From: JBOHWJ01 sp050736615
GTDB lineage: Bacteria > Desulfobacterota > Binatia > Binatales > Binataceae
Length of the DNA: 5,921 nt
NCBI GenBank assembly: GCA_050736615.1
Contig: JBOHWL010000280.1
Location: forward strand, 1-5,921
Direction of reading: 5' to 3'
Notes under the pieces: generated by a model
Seen by the model: the letters and a program-made list of their open reading frames with translations, nothing else
Database searches by the model: none
What the model was told of the DNA's origin: nothing
Shown here: positions 5,643-5,921 of the stretch, piece after piece
Layout of the letters: each line of letters opens with the position of its first letter
Numbering within the stretch: position 1 is the stretch's first letter
Made by a program: the position numbers and the translations under genes

Positions 5643-5921
5643 TTAGTCAGCAACATAAGCATCGATCGGGGCCATCACCATGCCACGTTTAATCGGAACA
5701 CAGTCAGGCGGGAATTCCTGAACGATTTCGGCGTGCCGCCCGCGCAGGAGTTCGAGAAAACGCTCAAGATGGACCATCGCGCCGGTCGGCAGATCATGCA
5801 GCACGACGAGGCTCCACAGCCGTGCGGCGCACGCGGACAGCGCTGTATCAACCCATCGCTCAGGTTGATCCCAGTCATGCGGCACGCAGTTCCAGAGCAC
5901 GCAGGTGTAATGGCCCGCGAT
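5643..5921 (-). CDS. Polysaccharide deacetylase (NodB-type), C-terminal fragment
   Basis: The frame is open to the window edge, so only the last 92 residues are seen; the GTG at 5900 is internal. Two late NodB-homology motifs can be read. VLWNCVPHDW (residues 8-17 of the fragment) fits motif 4, with its Trp and DW pair. LVVLHD (38-43) fits motif 5, whose His42 would assist catalysis. The tail, EFPPDCVPIKRG followed by PIDAYV, resembles the ends of chitin-deacetylase-like proteins. The metal-binding Asp-His-His motifs 1 and 2 lie outside the window, so activity cannot be judged. Such enzymes remove N- or O-acetyl groups from cell-wall or capsule sugars; whether this one is exported cannot be seen. 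The call rests on motifs and ending, not on a full domain. Confidence 0.72.
   Translation of the reverse strand: MAGHYTCVLWNCVPHDWDQPERWVDTALSACAARLWSLVVLHDLPTGAMVHLERFLELLRGRHAEIVQEFPPDCVPIKRGMVMAPIDAYVAD

Overview
The window is a 5.9 kb piece of a GC-rich bacterial chromosome. It reads as an ordinary metabolic and envelope neighbourhood with two lower-GC genes of unknown function set into it. No rRNA, tRNA, CRISPR array, transposase or phage gene was seen. The high GC, the stand-alone alpha-type subunit of an ADP-forming acyl-CoA synthetase, the DUF29 protein and the GlsB/YeaQ-type protein fit an environmental proteobacterium or a related uncultured lineage. The sequence does not fix the phylum, and this placement is inference.

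Layout, left to right. (1) The 3' part of an ADP-forming acyl-CoA synthetase alpha-type subunit (+), cut by the window start. (2) Twelve bases later, a 301-residue protein (+) with a C-terminal DUF29 domain and an unrecognised N-terminal half. (3) A VOC/glyoxalase-fold protein (+) with a good ribosome binding site and a full set of candidate metal ligands. (4) An alpha/beta hydrolase (-) convergent with it; the 49-base gap holds a strong hairpin. (5) A small secreted protein (-) of unknown function. (6) A divergent SPL-like radical SAM protein (+) whose cluster motif is CX7CX2C instead of CX3CX2C. (7) A two-TM membrane protein (+) at about 48% GC, next to a gene that reaches 75%. (8) A GlsB/YeaQ/YmgE-type small membrane protein (-) whose stop codon interlocks with the stop of gene 7. 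(9) The C-terminal end of a NodB-type polysaccharide deacetylase (-), cut by the window end.

The genes do not form one obvious pathway. Genes 1 and 2 may be co-transcribed (12-base gap), as may 9 and 8 (48-base gap). VOC and hydrolase genes can sit together in catabolic clusters, but here they are convergent, so a shared pathway is only a guess. I did not find a clear new multi-gene system. The items most worth a second look are the radical SAM cysteine spacing, the low-GC two-TM protein, and the long N-terminal half of the DUF29 protein. All intergenic gaps are shorter than 120 bases.
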